Positions 16,115 through 24,172 of a DNA stretch of 34,544 nucleotides are shown piece after piece. Location: positions 1 through 34,544 of the forward strand of contig JAIBAI010000033.1 in the NCBI GenBank assembly GCA_019695235.1. Reading direction: 5' to 3'. Position 1 is the stretch's first letter. Each line of letters starts with the position of its first letter. The position numbers and the translations under genes are program-made. The notes under the pieces were generated by a model. That model was not told where the DNA came from and searched no databases. It worked only from the letters and a program-made list of their open reading frames with translations. This DNA comes from Bacteroidia bacterium. Its GTDB lineage: Bacteria > Bacteroidota > Bacteroidia > M30B66.

Positions 16115-18298
16115 TTATCTTACAAGTTTCATTTCCCGCACCAGATGCCCGGCTCCGGCTACCTTGTCAATAAGAAAAAGTACGTACCTGATATCTACTG
16201 AGATATTTCGCACCTGATTGATGTCGTAAAAAATATCGCTCATCGTGCCTTCCCAGTTACGGTCAAAGTTCACTCCCACTAATTCGCCTTTGCCATTCAG
16301 TACCGGACTCCCTGAATTACCCCCGGTGGTGTGGTTACTGGCGATAAAACAGGTACGTAATTTGCCGCTCTTATCTGCATAAGCGCCAAAATCTTTTGAA
16401 CGAATCTTCACGGCCAGTATTGAATCAAGCTCATAATCCGGATTACCGCCTGCATATTTTTCTAAAATCCCCTCAGCATCGGTGTACCAGGGATAATGAA
16501 CTGTTGCTGAGGGGGAATATCCTTCTGCCTTGCCGTAAGCTAAACGCAAGGTAAAATTTGCATCCGGGTAAAAAGGCCGCTCAGTGAATACAAGTCGCTG
16601 TGCCTCAATATACTGCCTCCCCAAACCAGCAAGGGCAGTTTGTAGGCGCTGTACCTCCTTGCCAGGCACCCGACGGTAATAATCATTGTAAAACAAAGCA
16701 CATTGTGCGAGCGGATCGGTCTGAAGGCGCCCCGGCAAGGTACTGTCGGCCATTGCAATAGCCCCCAATAACACTTCCGGATTGTCAAGTATGCTTGTTT
16801 CAAACATATAATCTACCACCGCTGAAATATGTATAGCATCTGTGTTTCCCGCAATTTGTTTTAAATTCTCCGGCAAAGCTTTTACAACTGATTGCCTCAT
16901 ATATACTTCAAGCATATTTTTCATAATTTGCCTGTCAATAGGGGCATAATAATCTTTTTTGAAACTGCTCAGCAGCTTTATCCACCCCTGCGCCTGCTCG
17001 GTCTTCATTTTTTCTGCAAAAACAGCCCCTTTCATTTCTATGAGCTCTTTCAGGTTCTGCGCCAACTTTATCACCTCAACTGTGAGAACACCTTCGGTCA
17101 TTAGGTCGGCTTCAGGCTGAAAACGTGAAAGGGTGTCATGCAAAGCTTTTATTTTTGGTAACAAAGCATCAAATGTTTTGAAACGTGCATCTGCTCCGAT
17201 ACGTCTGATAAATTCTGCTTCAAACTGCTGCTTCTTGCCTATCGCATCTGCTGCTAACAAACCTTTTGTCTCTCCCGCCCACTTTTTGTGATAATTGCTC
17301 ACTGATGAATATTTAGAAGCATATTTGATAAAAACTTCTCGGTTAGCGTCCATTGAAGGCTTCATCACCTCCAGACGTTTTGCCCGCAGAGATACCTTCA
17401 GAGGGTTGTCATGTTTAACAATTTGTTCAACAGCATACGAGCTGAGGTATTCGTTTGTCCTGCCCGGAAACCCATATACCATCGTAAAATCATTTTCTTT
17501 TAAGCCGGAAGTATTTACCGGGAAGAAATGCCTGGGCTTAAAGGGAACGTTGTCTTTACTATAATCTGCCGGCTTATTGTCTTTTCCGGCATAAATACGG
17601 AACACACTGAAATCGCCCGTATGGCGCGGCCACGACCAGTTATCGGTATCTCCGCCATAATTGCCAACTGAGGCCGGTGGAGCGCCAACCAAACGAATAT
17701 CACGAAAAACTTCCATTACAAACAGGTAATAAGCATTGCCCTGGTACATGGGCCGCACAACTGCTTCATAGTGGGTACCATCAATTGCCTGCCTCACCAA
17801 ATCAAGCGAGCGACTTGCAACAAGCTGCTCTCTCGATGCTTCCGTAAGCACCGTATCAAAGCCCTCCATGATTTGCTTGCTTACATCTTCCATCCGTATG
17901 ATAAATGTTACTGTAAGACCGGCATTGGGCAATTCTTCCTGATGCGACTTGGCCCAAAAACCTTTCTTTAAATAATCATTTTCAAGTGAAGAATGTTGTT
18001 GAATCTGCCCATATCCGCAATGGTGGTTGGTAATAAGCAAGCCCTGATTACTTACAATTTCACCTGTACAGCCCCTGCCAAACTGAACCACAGCATCTTT
18101 AAGGCTCGACTTGTTGATACTATATATGTCTTCCGCCTTGAGTTTCAAACCCATAGCTTGCATACGGGGCTCATTGAGTTGCTTGAGCAATACCGGCAGC
18201 CACATGCCTTCATCGGCACGAAGGGGCTTTATAAGGCTTCCCAGAAGTAAGCTAAAAAGTAAAACAGCAATTCGAATCATTTGACTTTTACTGAACAT
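16115..18298 (-). CDS. S46 dipeptidyl-peptidase, DPP11-like
   Basis: A 727-aa S46 serine exopeptidase (DPP7/DPP11 family) that releases dipeptides from peptide N termini in the periplasm. Signal peptide: MIRIAVLLFSLLLGSLIKPLRA, then the family start DEGMWLPVLL. The chymotrypsin-like triad is visible: His in ITNHHCGYGQIQ, Asp in NWSWPRHTGDFSVF, and Ser662 in TGGNSGSPVLNG. Eighteen residues after that Ser is Arg680 (NFDRNWEGTMSD). In P. gingivalis enzymes this spot is Arg673 in DPP11 (Asp/Glu-specific) and Gly673 in DPP7, so Asp/Glu specificity is inferred. The start is ambiguous between ATG 18298 and ATG 18280; an upstream TTG (18328) is unlikely. It complements the secreted subtilase two genes downstream. 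Confidence 0.93.
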   Translation of the reverse strand: MFSKSQMIRIAVLLFSLLLGSLIKPLRADEGMWLPVLLKQLNEPRMQAMGLKLKAEDIYSINKSSLKDAVVQFGRGCTGEIVSNQGLLITNHHCGYGQIQQHSSLENDYLKKGFWAKSHQEELPNAGLTVTFIIRMEDVSKQIMEGFDTVLTEASREQLVASRSLDLVRQAIDGTHYEAVVRPMYQGNAYYLFVMEVFRDIRLVGAPPASVGNYGGDTDNWSWPRHTGDFSVFRIYAGKDNKPADYSKDNVPFKPRHFFPVNTSGLKENDFTMVYGFPGRTNEYLSSYAVEQIVKHDNPLKVSLRAKRLEVMKPSMDANREVFIKYASKYSSVSNYHKKWAGETKGLLAADAIGKKQQFEAEFIRRIGADARFKTFDALLPKIKALHDTLSRFQPEADLMTEGVLTVEVIKLAQNLKELIEMKGAVFAEKMKTEQAQGWIKLLSSFKKDYYAPIDRQIMKNMLEVYMRQSVVKALPENLKQIAGNTDAIHISAVVDYMFETSILDNPEVLLGAIAMADSTLPGRLQTDPLAQCALFYNDYYRRVPGKEVQRLQTALAGLGRQYIEAQRLVFTERPFYPDANFTLRLAYGKAEGYSPSATVHYPWYTDAEGILEKYAGGNPDYELDSILAVKIRSKDFGAYADKSGKLRTCFIASNHTTGGNSGSPVLNGKGELVGVNFDRNWEGTMSDIFYDINQVRNISVDIRYVLFLIDKVAGAGHLVREMKLVR

Positions 18299-18348
18299 CC
18301 TGCAAAAAAAAGAAAATAAGCTATTCAAAAACAGGATAAAAAACTTCC

Positions 18349-18356
18349 CAAATTTA
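18349..18356 (-). promoter_or_regulatory. -7 box for the S46 peptidase
   Basis: The minus strand reads TAAATTTG, an exact TAnnTTTG match, about 50 bases upstream of the chosen ATG (18298). The -33 region has no clear TTG. Confidence 0.5.
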
Positions 18357-18558
18357 ATTTTGCCTCCTATTAGCTATCCGCTTGGGCTACAGCTTCGTAA
18401 CATGGTAGTGGCGGGGGCCCGGTGGTCCCCTTTAATATAATATAGCAGCAAAATTTCAAGATGATTAAACCCTTGATGTAAGATTTTCCTTACATACCTG
18501 CCCATAATACCTGATTTAGCCCCCAAAGCGCAACAGCATAGCAACTTATATAAGTACA

Positions 18559-18612
18559 ACCGCTGCGGCTTTTAGGCGAGGCCGACACAAGCGGTAAGTG
18601 GTTGCTTTTTTT
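18559..18612 (+). terminator. Possible hairpin plus T7 upstream of the SpoIIE gene
   Basis: ACCGCT (18559-18564) pairs with AGCGGT (18590-18595), and inside it CGGC (18566-18569) pairs with GCCG (18581-18584). Seven T bases follow at 18606-18612, ten bases beyond the stem. The distance to the T-tract and the internal bulge make it weaker than the two clear terminators in this window. If real, it would end a short plus-strand RNA or act as a leader attenuator ahead of the sensor gene. Confidence 0.3.
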
Positions 18613-18717
18613 AACAGGTTGTAAATATAGTTGATTTGAAAGCTTCCCCTTGTTTACCGCATCAAATTCAACAATATTTATACACAAATAGTCAGTATTT
18701 GAAATATTTACCCCATC

Positions 18718-21700
18718 TTGCTGTTTGCCAAAACCTGCAAATTGCATCGCTTACGCCGCAATATAGTTGCTTTATGTACCAGTTGGGTACTGGCATTGCC
18801 CATCCCCCTTTGGGGTCAACAGTTGTACTTTGCCAATTATTCGGTTGATGATGGTTTGCCACATAGTCAGGTAAATCACATCATTCAGGCAAAAGATGGC
18901 TATTTGTGGGTTGGTACCAACATGGGCCTTTCACGTTTTGATGGCCATGAATTTCGCAACTATTCAAGCAAAGACGGCTTAGGTGACAACAAGGTGAGGG
19001 TAATTTTCGAACCTTCTGCCGGAAACCTTTTGATAGGCCACGAAAATGGAACGTTAAGCTGGTGGACCGGAACACACTTCGAGGTGTTTCAGCTTGATAA
19101 GGCAAGCGGTAGAATTCTGTGTATCTTTCAGGATAGAGATAAAAACCTTTGGATTGGCACAGAACATACCGGGGTTTTTATGTTAGCAGCCAAAGATTTG
19201 TTGGCAAACCTTCGACAAAAAAAATTCAAACACTATGCCCACAAAGAAGGACTCTCTCGTGATGTATTAGGGCTTGCACAGGATAAAAACGGCAACTACC
19301 TGTTTATCACTGATCTTGGCTTAAAACAACTGGATTCAAAATCTGGAATATTTTCTTTTTTTAAACCTAAAGGGCTTGATGTGGTGCAATTCTCTGCTGT
19401 GTTGTTCGACAAACACAATACGCTCTGGCTGGGAACTGTGAAAGAAGGCCTTTACTCATATAACACTGAAAAAGAATACTTTGTACGTCATGACACGCTA
19501 TCCGGCTACCTGAAGAGTAATTTTGTAACAAGTCTTACTTTAGACAAAAAAGGTGCTATTCTTGCCGGAACATGGGGCGGAGGACTGTCGGTTGTTGCTG
19601 ATAATCAGGCTACTATACTTACAGAGGACAAAGGTCTTGGGGAAAATAAAATCCGCTGTGCGATGGTGGATGACGAAGGTAATATCTGGGCAGGAACCAA
19701 CCAGAATGGTTTGTCTTGCTACCGGGGTGACCGTTTTGAGGTCTTTTTCAAATCAAGAGGCGGGCCTAACACACAGGTGGGAGCAGTGTTTGGTGATTCA
19801 AAAGGCCGTATGTGGTTTGGTGCGAATAACCATATCATGCTAATTAAACAAGCGGGAGCCATACCTGAAAAAATTGACCTTGGTTTTGCCGGAAAAGAAA
19901 CGGAAGTAACCTCAATTATTGAAGACCAAAAAGGCACTATCTGGATAGCAACCTGGGGGCGCGGGGTGTTTCTACTAAATACCTCAACACTTGAACTAAC
20001 CCGTTTTACAGGTCGTATTCCTGCTTCAAGCGACATTTCCTTCAACGAAAACTTCATTTATGCTTTGTATAAAGACAAAACAGGTCGCATCTGGTTCTCC
20101 ATGCTGCAAGGCCTGGCAGTATACCATCCGGCCCAGAACAGTATAAAAACTTATACGAAAATAGATGGACTTCCCGGCAACAGTATTACCGACATCCAGG
20201 AAGACCACCTGAGACGGCTTTGGATTGGTACTGCCGACAAAGGGCTTTCTATATTTGACAATGGTCACTTTACCTCAATAAACCCTCCTGACATCCGGAT
20301 CAATCCTGCCATTTCATCACTTGCCTTAGACAAGGCAAACAAAATGTGGATTGCAACTGAAGGGGGTGGGCTTTATTGCTTCGATGGCAAACAATATGCT
20401 AATTATTCTACCGAACAGGGCTTACCAAGTAATTATATCTCATTTGTCGAAACTGATCTGAATGGGAAAATTTGGCTCGGAACCCACAAGGGAATTTGTC
20501 GTTTTGACCCTCTGGCGAAAACCAATATCAACTTCGACAAAACCGATAAACATGCACGTATTGAGGCAAAACCAAATGCCGTATTTCTTGACCCTACAGG
20601 CTATATCTGGGCAGGCACTATCAATGGGGCATTAAAAATCAACACAAATAAGGTCATTCAGAACACAAAAGAATCTGTTACCTATATCACTACAGTAAAG
20701 GTTTTTCAGGATACGCTTTCCAGAACAGGACTCGAATTGAACTACCGAAGAAATTACCTGAGCTTTTATTTTATGGGAATTTGTTACAGCGACCCCGACA
20801 AAGTAATGTACCAGTATAAGCTCGAGGGTACCGATAAAGAATGGCAAAAGGTTACACAAAACTTCGTTAACTACAACAACCTAAACCCGGGTTCTTACGT
20901 GTTTATGGTACGCTCATGCAATAACGATGGTTTATGGAATCGCTATCCAACAACCTTTAGTTTTAAAATAACCCCGCCGTTCTGGATGACTTGGTGGTTT
21001 TACACTGGTAGCGGCTTGCTCTGTCTGCTGGTGATATATTCAATCGTTAAGTTTCGTGAACGCAACCTGCGCCTTGAAAAGAAACACCTTGAGCTGATGG
21101 TACTCTCAAGAACCCAGGAGATTGTAAGGCAGAAAGAAGAAATTGAAACCCAGCGTGATGAATTACAGGAAAGCAGTACCATCATCGAACAAAAAAACCA
21201 GGCTATTACCGATAGTATTCGCTATGCACAGAGAATCCAGCTAGCAACCCTCCCTTATTACGATGTTATATACAAGAACCTGACAGATACGTTAATTCTG
21301 TACAAACCAAAAGATATCGTTAGTGGCGATTTTTACGCTTATGCCAAAAAAGATACAAAGCACATCTTTGCAGTTGCCGACTGTACCGGGCATGGTGTGC
21401 CAGGGGCCTTCATGAGCATGATCGGAACCAATCTTTTCAACCAGATAATCAATGAAAAGGGCATCACTCAACCTGCCGAAATATTGCGCCATCTCGACAT
21501 TGGTATCGAGAGGGCGCTCAAACAGGATGAGAGTGAAAACCACGATGGAATGGACATGATTATTTGCTCCCTTGATTTCACCAATAAGCAATTTGAATAC
21601 GCAGGAGCCAACCGCCCACTCTGGATAATGCACCAGCAACCAACTAATACCCTGTACCCACAGGGGCCTGGCTTGCGTGCTGAATTATATGGTGAATATA

Positions 21701-22023
21701 TGTGTATGATTAAACCCGACAAAGTTCCTATCGGTGGGTTTCTCCGACTGTCAGAAAGTAGTTTCACCAATCACTTATTTATTTTTCAACCGGGCGATGC
21801 CATCTATCTCTTTACTGATGGCTTTGCCGATCAGTTTGGCGGCGAACACGGTCGCAAGTTGCTTTCAAAACGCTTCAGAGATTACCTGATTTCAATTCGG
21901 GATAAACCTGTGAAGGTGCAGGAAGATTTGTTGAATTTATATTTCGAAAACTGGAAACAAAACAGAGAGCAGGTAGATGATGTGTTGGTTGTTGGCATCT
22001 GGCATCATGGCAATGCTACCTGA
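18718..22023 (+). CDS. Two-component-type propeller sensor with SpoIIE phosphatase output
   Basis: About 1,100 aa. A signal peptide (VALCTSWVLALPIPLWG) is followed by a large Reg_prop beta-propeller region (about residues 35-670) with repeats such as DGYLWVGTNMGLSRFDG and GNIWAGTNQNGLSCY. Next come a Y_Y_Y domain (about 680-752), one transmembrane helix (762-779), a coiled coil (780-835) and a C-terminal PP2C-like SpoIIE phosphatase (about 840-1098; GDFYAY, VADCTGHGVPGAFMSMIG, DGMDMIICSLD, YLFTDGFADQFGG). It should sense a periplasmic signal and dephosphorylate a cytoplasmic serine/threonine target, such as an anti-sigma antagonist. There is no histidine kinase or receiver domain. No ATG is available: TTG 18718 or TTG 18742 are the candidate starts, the latter giving the cleaner signal peptide. 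The stop overlaps the convergent neighbour by 8 bases. Confidence 0.9.
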   Translation: MLFAKTCKLHRLRRNIVALCTSWVLALPIPLWGQQLYFANYSVDDGLPHSQVNHIIQAKDGYLWVGTNMGLSRFDGHEFRNYSSKDGLGDNKVRVIFEPSAGNLLIGHENGTLSWWTGTHFEVFQLDKASGRILCIFQDRDKNLWIGTEHTGVFMLAAKDLLANLRQKKFKHYAHKEGLSRDVLGLAQDKNGNYLFITDLGLKQLDSKSGIFSFFKPKGLDVVQFSAVLFDKHNTLWLGTVKEGLYSYNTEKEYFVRHDTLSGYLKSNFVTSLTLDKKGAILAGTWGGGLSVVADNQATILTEDKGLGENKIRCAMVDDEGNIWAGTNQNGLSCYRGDRFEVFFKSRGGPNTQVGAVFGDSKGRMWFGANNHIMLIKQAGAIPEKIDLGFAGKETEVTSIIEDQKGTIWIATWGRGVFLLNTSTLELTRFTGRIPASSDISFNENFIYALYKDKTGRIWFSMLQGLAVYHPAQNSIKTYTKIDGLPGNSITDIQEDHLRRLWIGTADKGLSIFDNGHFTSINPPDIRINPAISSLALDKANKMWIATEGGGLYCFDGKQYANYSTEQGLPSNYISFVETDLNGKIWLGTHKGICRFDPLAKTNINFDKTDKHARIEAKPNAVFLDPTGYIWAGTINGALKINTNKVIQNTKESVTYITTVKVFQDTLSRTGLELNYRRNYLSFYFMGICYSDPDKVMYQYKLEGTDKEWQKVTQNFVNYNNLNPGSYVFMVRSCNNDGLWNRYPTTFSFKITPPFWMTWWFYTGSGLLCLLVIYSIVKFRERNLRLEKKHLELMVLSRTQEIVRQKEEIETQRDELQESSTIIEQKNQAITDSIRYAQRIQLATLPYYDVIYKNLTDTLILYKPKDIVSGDFYAYAKKDTKHIFAVADCTGHGVPGAFMSMIGTNLFNQIINEKGITQPAEILRHLDIGIERALKQDESENHDGMDMIICSLDFTNKQFEYAGANRPLWIMHQQPTNTLYPQGPGLRAELYGEYMCMIKPDKVPIGGFLRLSESSFTNHLFIFQPGDAIYLFTDGFADQFGGEHGRKLLSKRFRDYLISIRDKPVKVQEDLLNLYFENWKQNREQVDDVLVVGIWHHGNAT

Positions 22024-23719
22024 AACTGCGTTTATCAAGCTCCTCTTTTGAAAACACCGGTGGCGAAATCTTGCTTTTTAAACTCCGCTCCTGAGGAGGC
22101 TTAAACAATTCCCCAGCCAGTTTTCTGTAAAGTGTCTGGTAGGCTGGCAAAGTCATCCGGCCATAAAGGGTATAGCCCCCCTCGAAAGATTGTTCCATAT
22201 ATTCTTCCGGTGTTACAGCATATCCTGCCATTTCATTGGCGTAGGTAGTGATGATAACATCCAGAATATCGTACTTCTCTAATGCTTTCAAAACGGTATG
22301 CCGCAAACGCATTCCTGCTGTAGTACTTAAATCGCCCGGAAAGCCAATAATTACCAGTGCACCTATGCGCATCATTTGTAGGGGTACAATCACCGGAAGC
22401 CAGCTGTGCTCTGTCAGTGCACCGGCTTCATATTGCCGTTTTATCTCGTCTTTTATCTCTGCCTGCCCGGTTGCAATAGGCAGTTTATTAAGCCGCTTGT
22501 AACCCAGCAATCGTTTTTGCTGCATTTCAACTGCAAGTACTTTGGGATGATGTATCTGCTTTAATGCATTCAGTCGCTGGCGTTCTCCCCGAATGCCTGT
22601 TAGAGGCATGGTATTTATTAACTCCCGCACCCGTATTAGTGAACGCAGCACCCCGCTTGTAAATGCATCAGTTCCATCAATGTCAGGTGAAGTACCTTCA
22701 AGAAATGACAAACCAACTACAGCCTGGCCGGTTCTACATGCTTCATCACCAACACAGAATTCGGCATCACACAATACATCCGACATATCAACGTACATCA
22801 TAACTGCATCAAGTTCACCACTCACCGGAATCTGAAATTCCTTACCCTCCGCCATTTGTCGCGCCTTTTCAAACTGTAAAAACCCGTTCGAATAGGCACT
22901 TTTAAAATCATCCTCGTAACGTCCACGTGGCCACCATTTGGCTTTCCCGTAATAATTTGGCGAAACATCGGCGGCAGCTTCCTGGCAAAAAGCAGCAATA
23001 AAGTTTGGGCCTGTCCGCTGATCATTTTCTAACAACGAAGCAGCATACCCTTTGTTATCTGCATTTATCTTGTGATTCGTGCTACTTATTGAATTCGCCT
23101 GCACCCCAAACCAGTTGATCAGGCCTTTATCACCAGGTTCCTTGGCACCAATCCGAAGCTGCTTCATCATGCGGTTCAGGGCCAGATGGGTTTGCATTTC
23201 ATCCCTTTGCACTACCTCCGGATTTCGATTGTATGCATCAAGTGAGCGATTAAACGCAACATCTGCTTCTTCCTGAAACAAATCTGCATTAAGACTAAGC
23301 TGGCTTTCTGCTAAATCACCTGCTGCCTCTTTTAATGCATCAAAACAGGCATTCAGGTAAGCCTGAAACACTTCCGGACGAAAACCCTTACAGGTGAGGT
23401 TGTGAAATGCGTAGTGCGAATGTCCGCCTGGCGCACTATGGGTATGTTGTGCACAAAGCAGCAGGTTTTCAATTGACAGGTGCAATGATGTAAGATTTTT
23501 CTTACATCGCTCTATCAATGCCTCTTTTAAATGATGACTGATGTAACTGCACTCTAGTACAACAAGCGCTATTACTTTGCTACTTTGTGAGAACACAAAA
23601 GCCCGGGCATAGAGTTCTGTCTCAAACCCATCAGCTAACACCCCAACTACCGGATAGCCATGCAAAGGCAGCAATGCCTTGCGAAAGCTCACTTTCGACT
23701 TGCCAACACCTGCTTTCAT
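22016..23719 (-). CDS. Neutral ceramidase-like protein with altered metal ligands
   Basis: A 567-aa protein resembling the N-terminal catalytic domain of neutral/alkaline ceramidases, which split ceramide into sphingosine and fatty acid. Matching landmarks are CAQHTHSAPGG (89-99), an FGVQANSISSTNHK segment (204-217) followed by DNKGYAA, FIAAFCQEAAADVSPN (nucleophile-equivalent Ser253), FPGDLSTTAG (460-469) and AGYAVTPEEY (498-507). Compared with remembered P. aeruginosa ceramidase ligands (His97, His204, Glu411, Tyr448), the second His appears as Gln207 and the Glu as Asp463; the Tyr is kept as Tyr500 with the same 37-residue spacing. There is no signal peptide and no C-terminal Ig-like domain, so it looks cytoplasmic. 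Activity on ceramide is doubtful. Confidence 0.8.
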   Translation of the reverse strand: MKAGVGKSKVSFRKALLPLHGYPVVGVLADGFETELYARAFVFSQSSKVIALVVLECSYISHHLKEALIERCKKNLTSLHLSIENLLLCAQHTHSAPGGHSHYAFHNLTCKGFRPEVFQAYLNACFDALKEAAGDLAESQLSLNADLFQEEADVAFNRSLDAYNRNPEVVQRDEMQTHLALNRMMKQLRIGAKEPGDKGLINWFGVQANSISSTNHKINADNKGYAASLLENDQRTGPNFIAAFCQEAAADVSPNYYGKAKWWPRGRYEDDFKSAYSNGFLQFEKARQMAEGKEFQIPVSGELDAVMMYVDMSDVLCDAEFCVGDEACRTGQAVVGLSFLEGTSPDIDGTDAFTSGVLRSLIRVRELINTMPLTGIRGERQRLNALKQIHHPKVLAVEMQQKRLLGYKRLNKLPIATGQAEIKDEIKRQYEAGALTEHSWLPVIVPLQMMRIGALVIIGFPGDLSTTAGMRLRHTVLKALEKYDILDVIITTYANEMAGYAVTPEEYMEQSFEGGYTLYGRMTLPAYQTLYRKLAGELFKPPQERSLKSKISPPVFSKEELDKRSFR

Positions 23720-23726
23720 GAATATG

Positions 23727-23734
23727 CAAAACTA
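23727..23734 (-). promoter_or_regulatory. -7 box for the ceramidase-like gene
   Basis: The minus strand reads TAGTTTTG, matching TAnnTTTG, and ends only 7 bases before the ATG at 23719, implying a nearly leaderless transcript. No -33 TTG at the usual distance. Confidence 0.4.
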
Positions 23735-23764
23735 AGCCTTATTTAGCTTGTTTCCACTGAAAAC

Positions 23765-24172
23765 TCAGCCCATTCCCAAAGAAATTATCCTGTCGAACTC
23801 TTCAACTTTCAAAGGCATCACACTGAGCCTTGATTGCCTTATCAAGCCGATGTTCTCAAGTATGCTGTCTGCTTTCATCTGCTGCAGACTTACCGGATGT
23901 TTCAGCTCCTGATAATATGAAAGCTCTACCGATACCCAACGTGCATCATCCGTGCCAGGGTCTTGAAAGAACTCGCGGCTAACCTTTGCAATACCCTGAA
24001 CCGCCATCCCTTCATTACTATGATAAAAAAGGACCAAATTGCCCTTTTTCATTTCTTTCAGGTTATTTCTAGCCTGGTAATTTCGTACACCATCCCAAAC
24101 CGTTTTACCCTCTTTTTTAAATCGCTCCCATGAATAAGCTCCTGGTTCAGATTTAACAAGCCAATATTGCAT
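23765..24172 (-). CDS. EVE-domain protein (THYN1-like)
   Basis: A 135-aa stand-alone EVE domain of the PUA-like fold. It starts MQYWLVKSEPGAYSWERF and contains VWDGVRNYQARNNLKEMKKGNLVLFYHS, the family's aromatic-cage region thought to read modified bases. It matches the usual bacterial/THYN1 length. The ATG at 24172 overlaps the holA stop by one base (TGATG), so translation is coupled; an in-frame TTG one codon earlier is less likely. It is third in the amn-holA-EVE run. The role is unknown; recognition of modified nucleic acid bases is inferred from the family. Confidence 0.9.
   Translation of the reverse strand: MQYWLVKSEPGAYSWERFKKEGKTVWDGVRNYQARNNLKEMKKGNLVLFYHSNEGMAVQGIAKVSREFFQDPGTDDARWVSVELSYYQELKHPVSLQQMKADSILENIGLIRQSRLSVMPLKVEEFDRIISLGMG

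Larger units (their letters stand above)
18299..18717. other. 420-bp divergent intergenic region
   Basis: This is the longest gap in the window, between the S46 peptidase (-) and the SpoIIE sensor (+). Contents: the peptidase -7 box; a G/C-rich block at 18411-18430 (GGCGGGGGCCC then GGTGGTCCCC); a dyad ATGTAAG/CTTACAT at 18476-18495; the 12-base palindrome ACTTATATAAGT at 18544-18555; and a hairpin plus T7 at 18559-18612. Small open frames exist on the minus strand, but none has a recognisable domain or a convincing start. A regulatory leader or small RNA gene is possible but unproven. Confidence 0.6.

Noticed and set aside
18490-18747. Minus-strand small protein between the peptidase and sensor genes
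   Set aside because: The open frame overlaps the sensor's start, has no recognisable domain and is rich in residues typical of chance translation.
18718-22023. Hybrid two-component histidine kinase (HTCS)
   Set aside because: The propeller and Y_Y_Y parts fit, but no His-box, ATPase or receiver motifs follow; the C terminus is a PP2C/SpoIIE domain.
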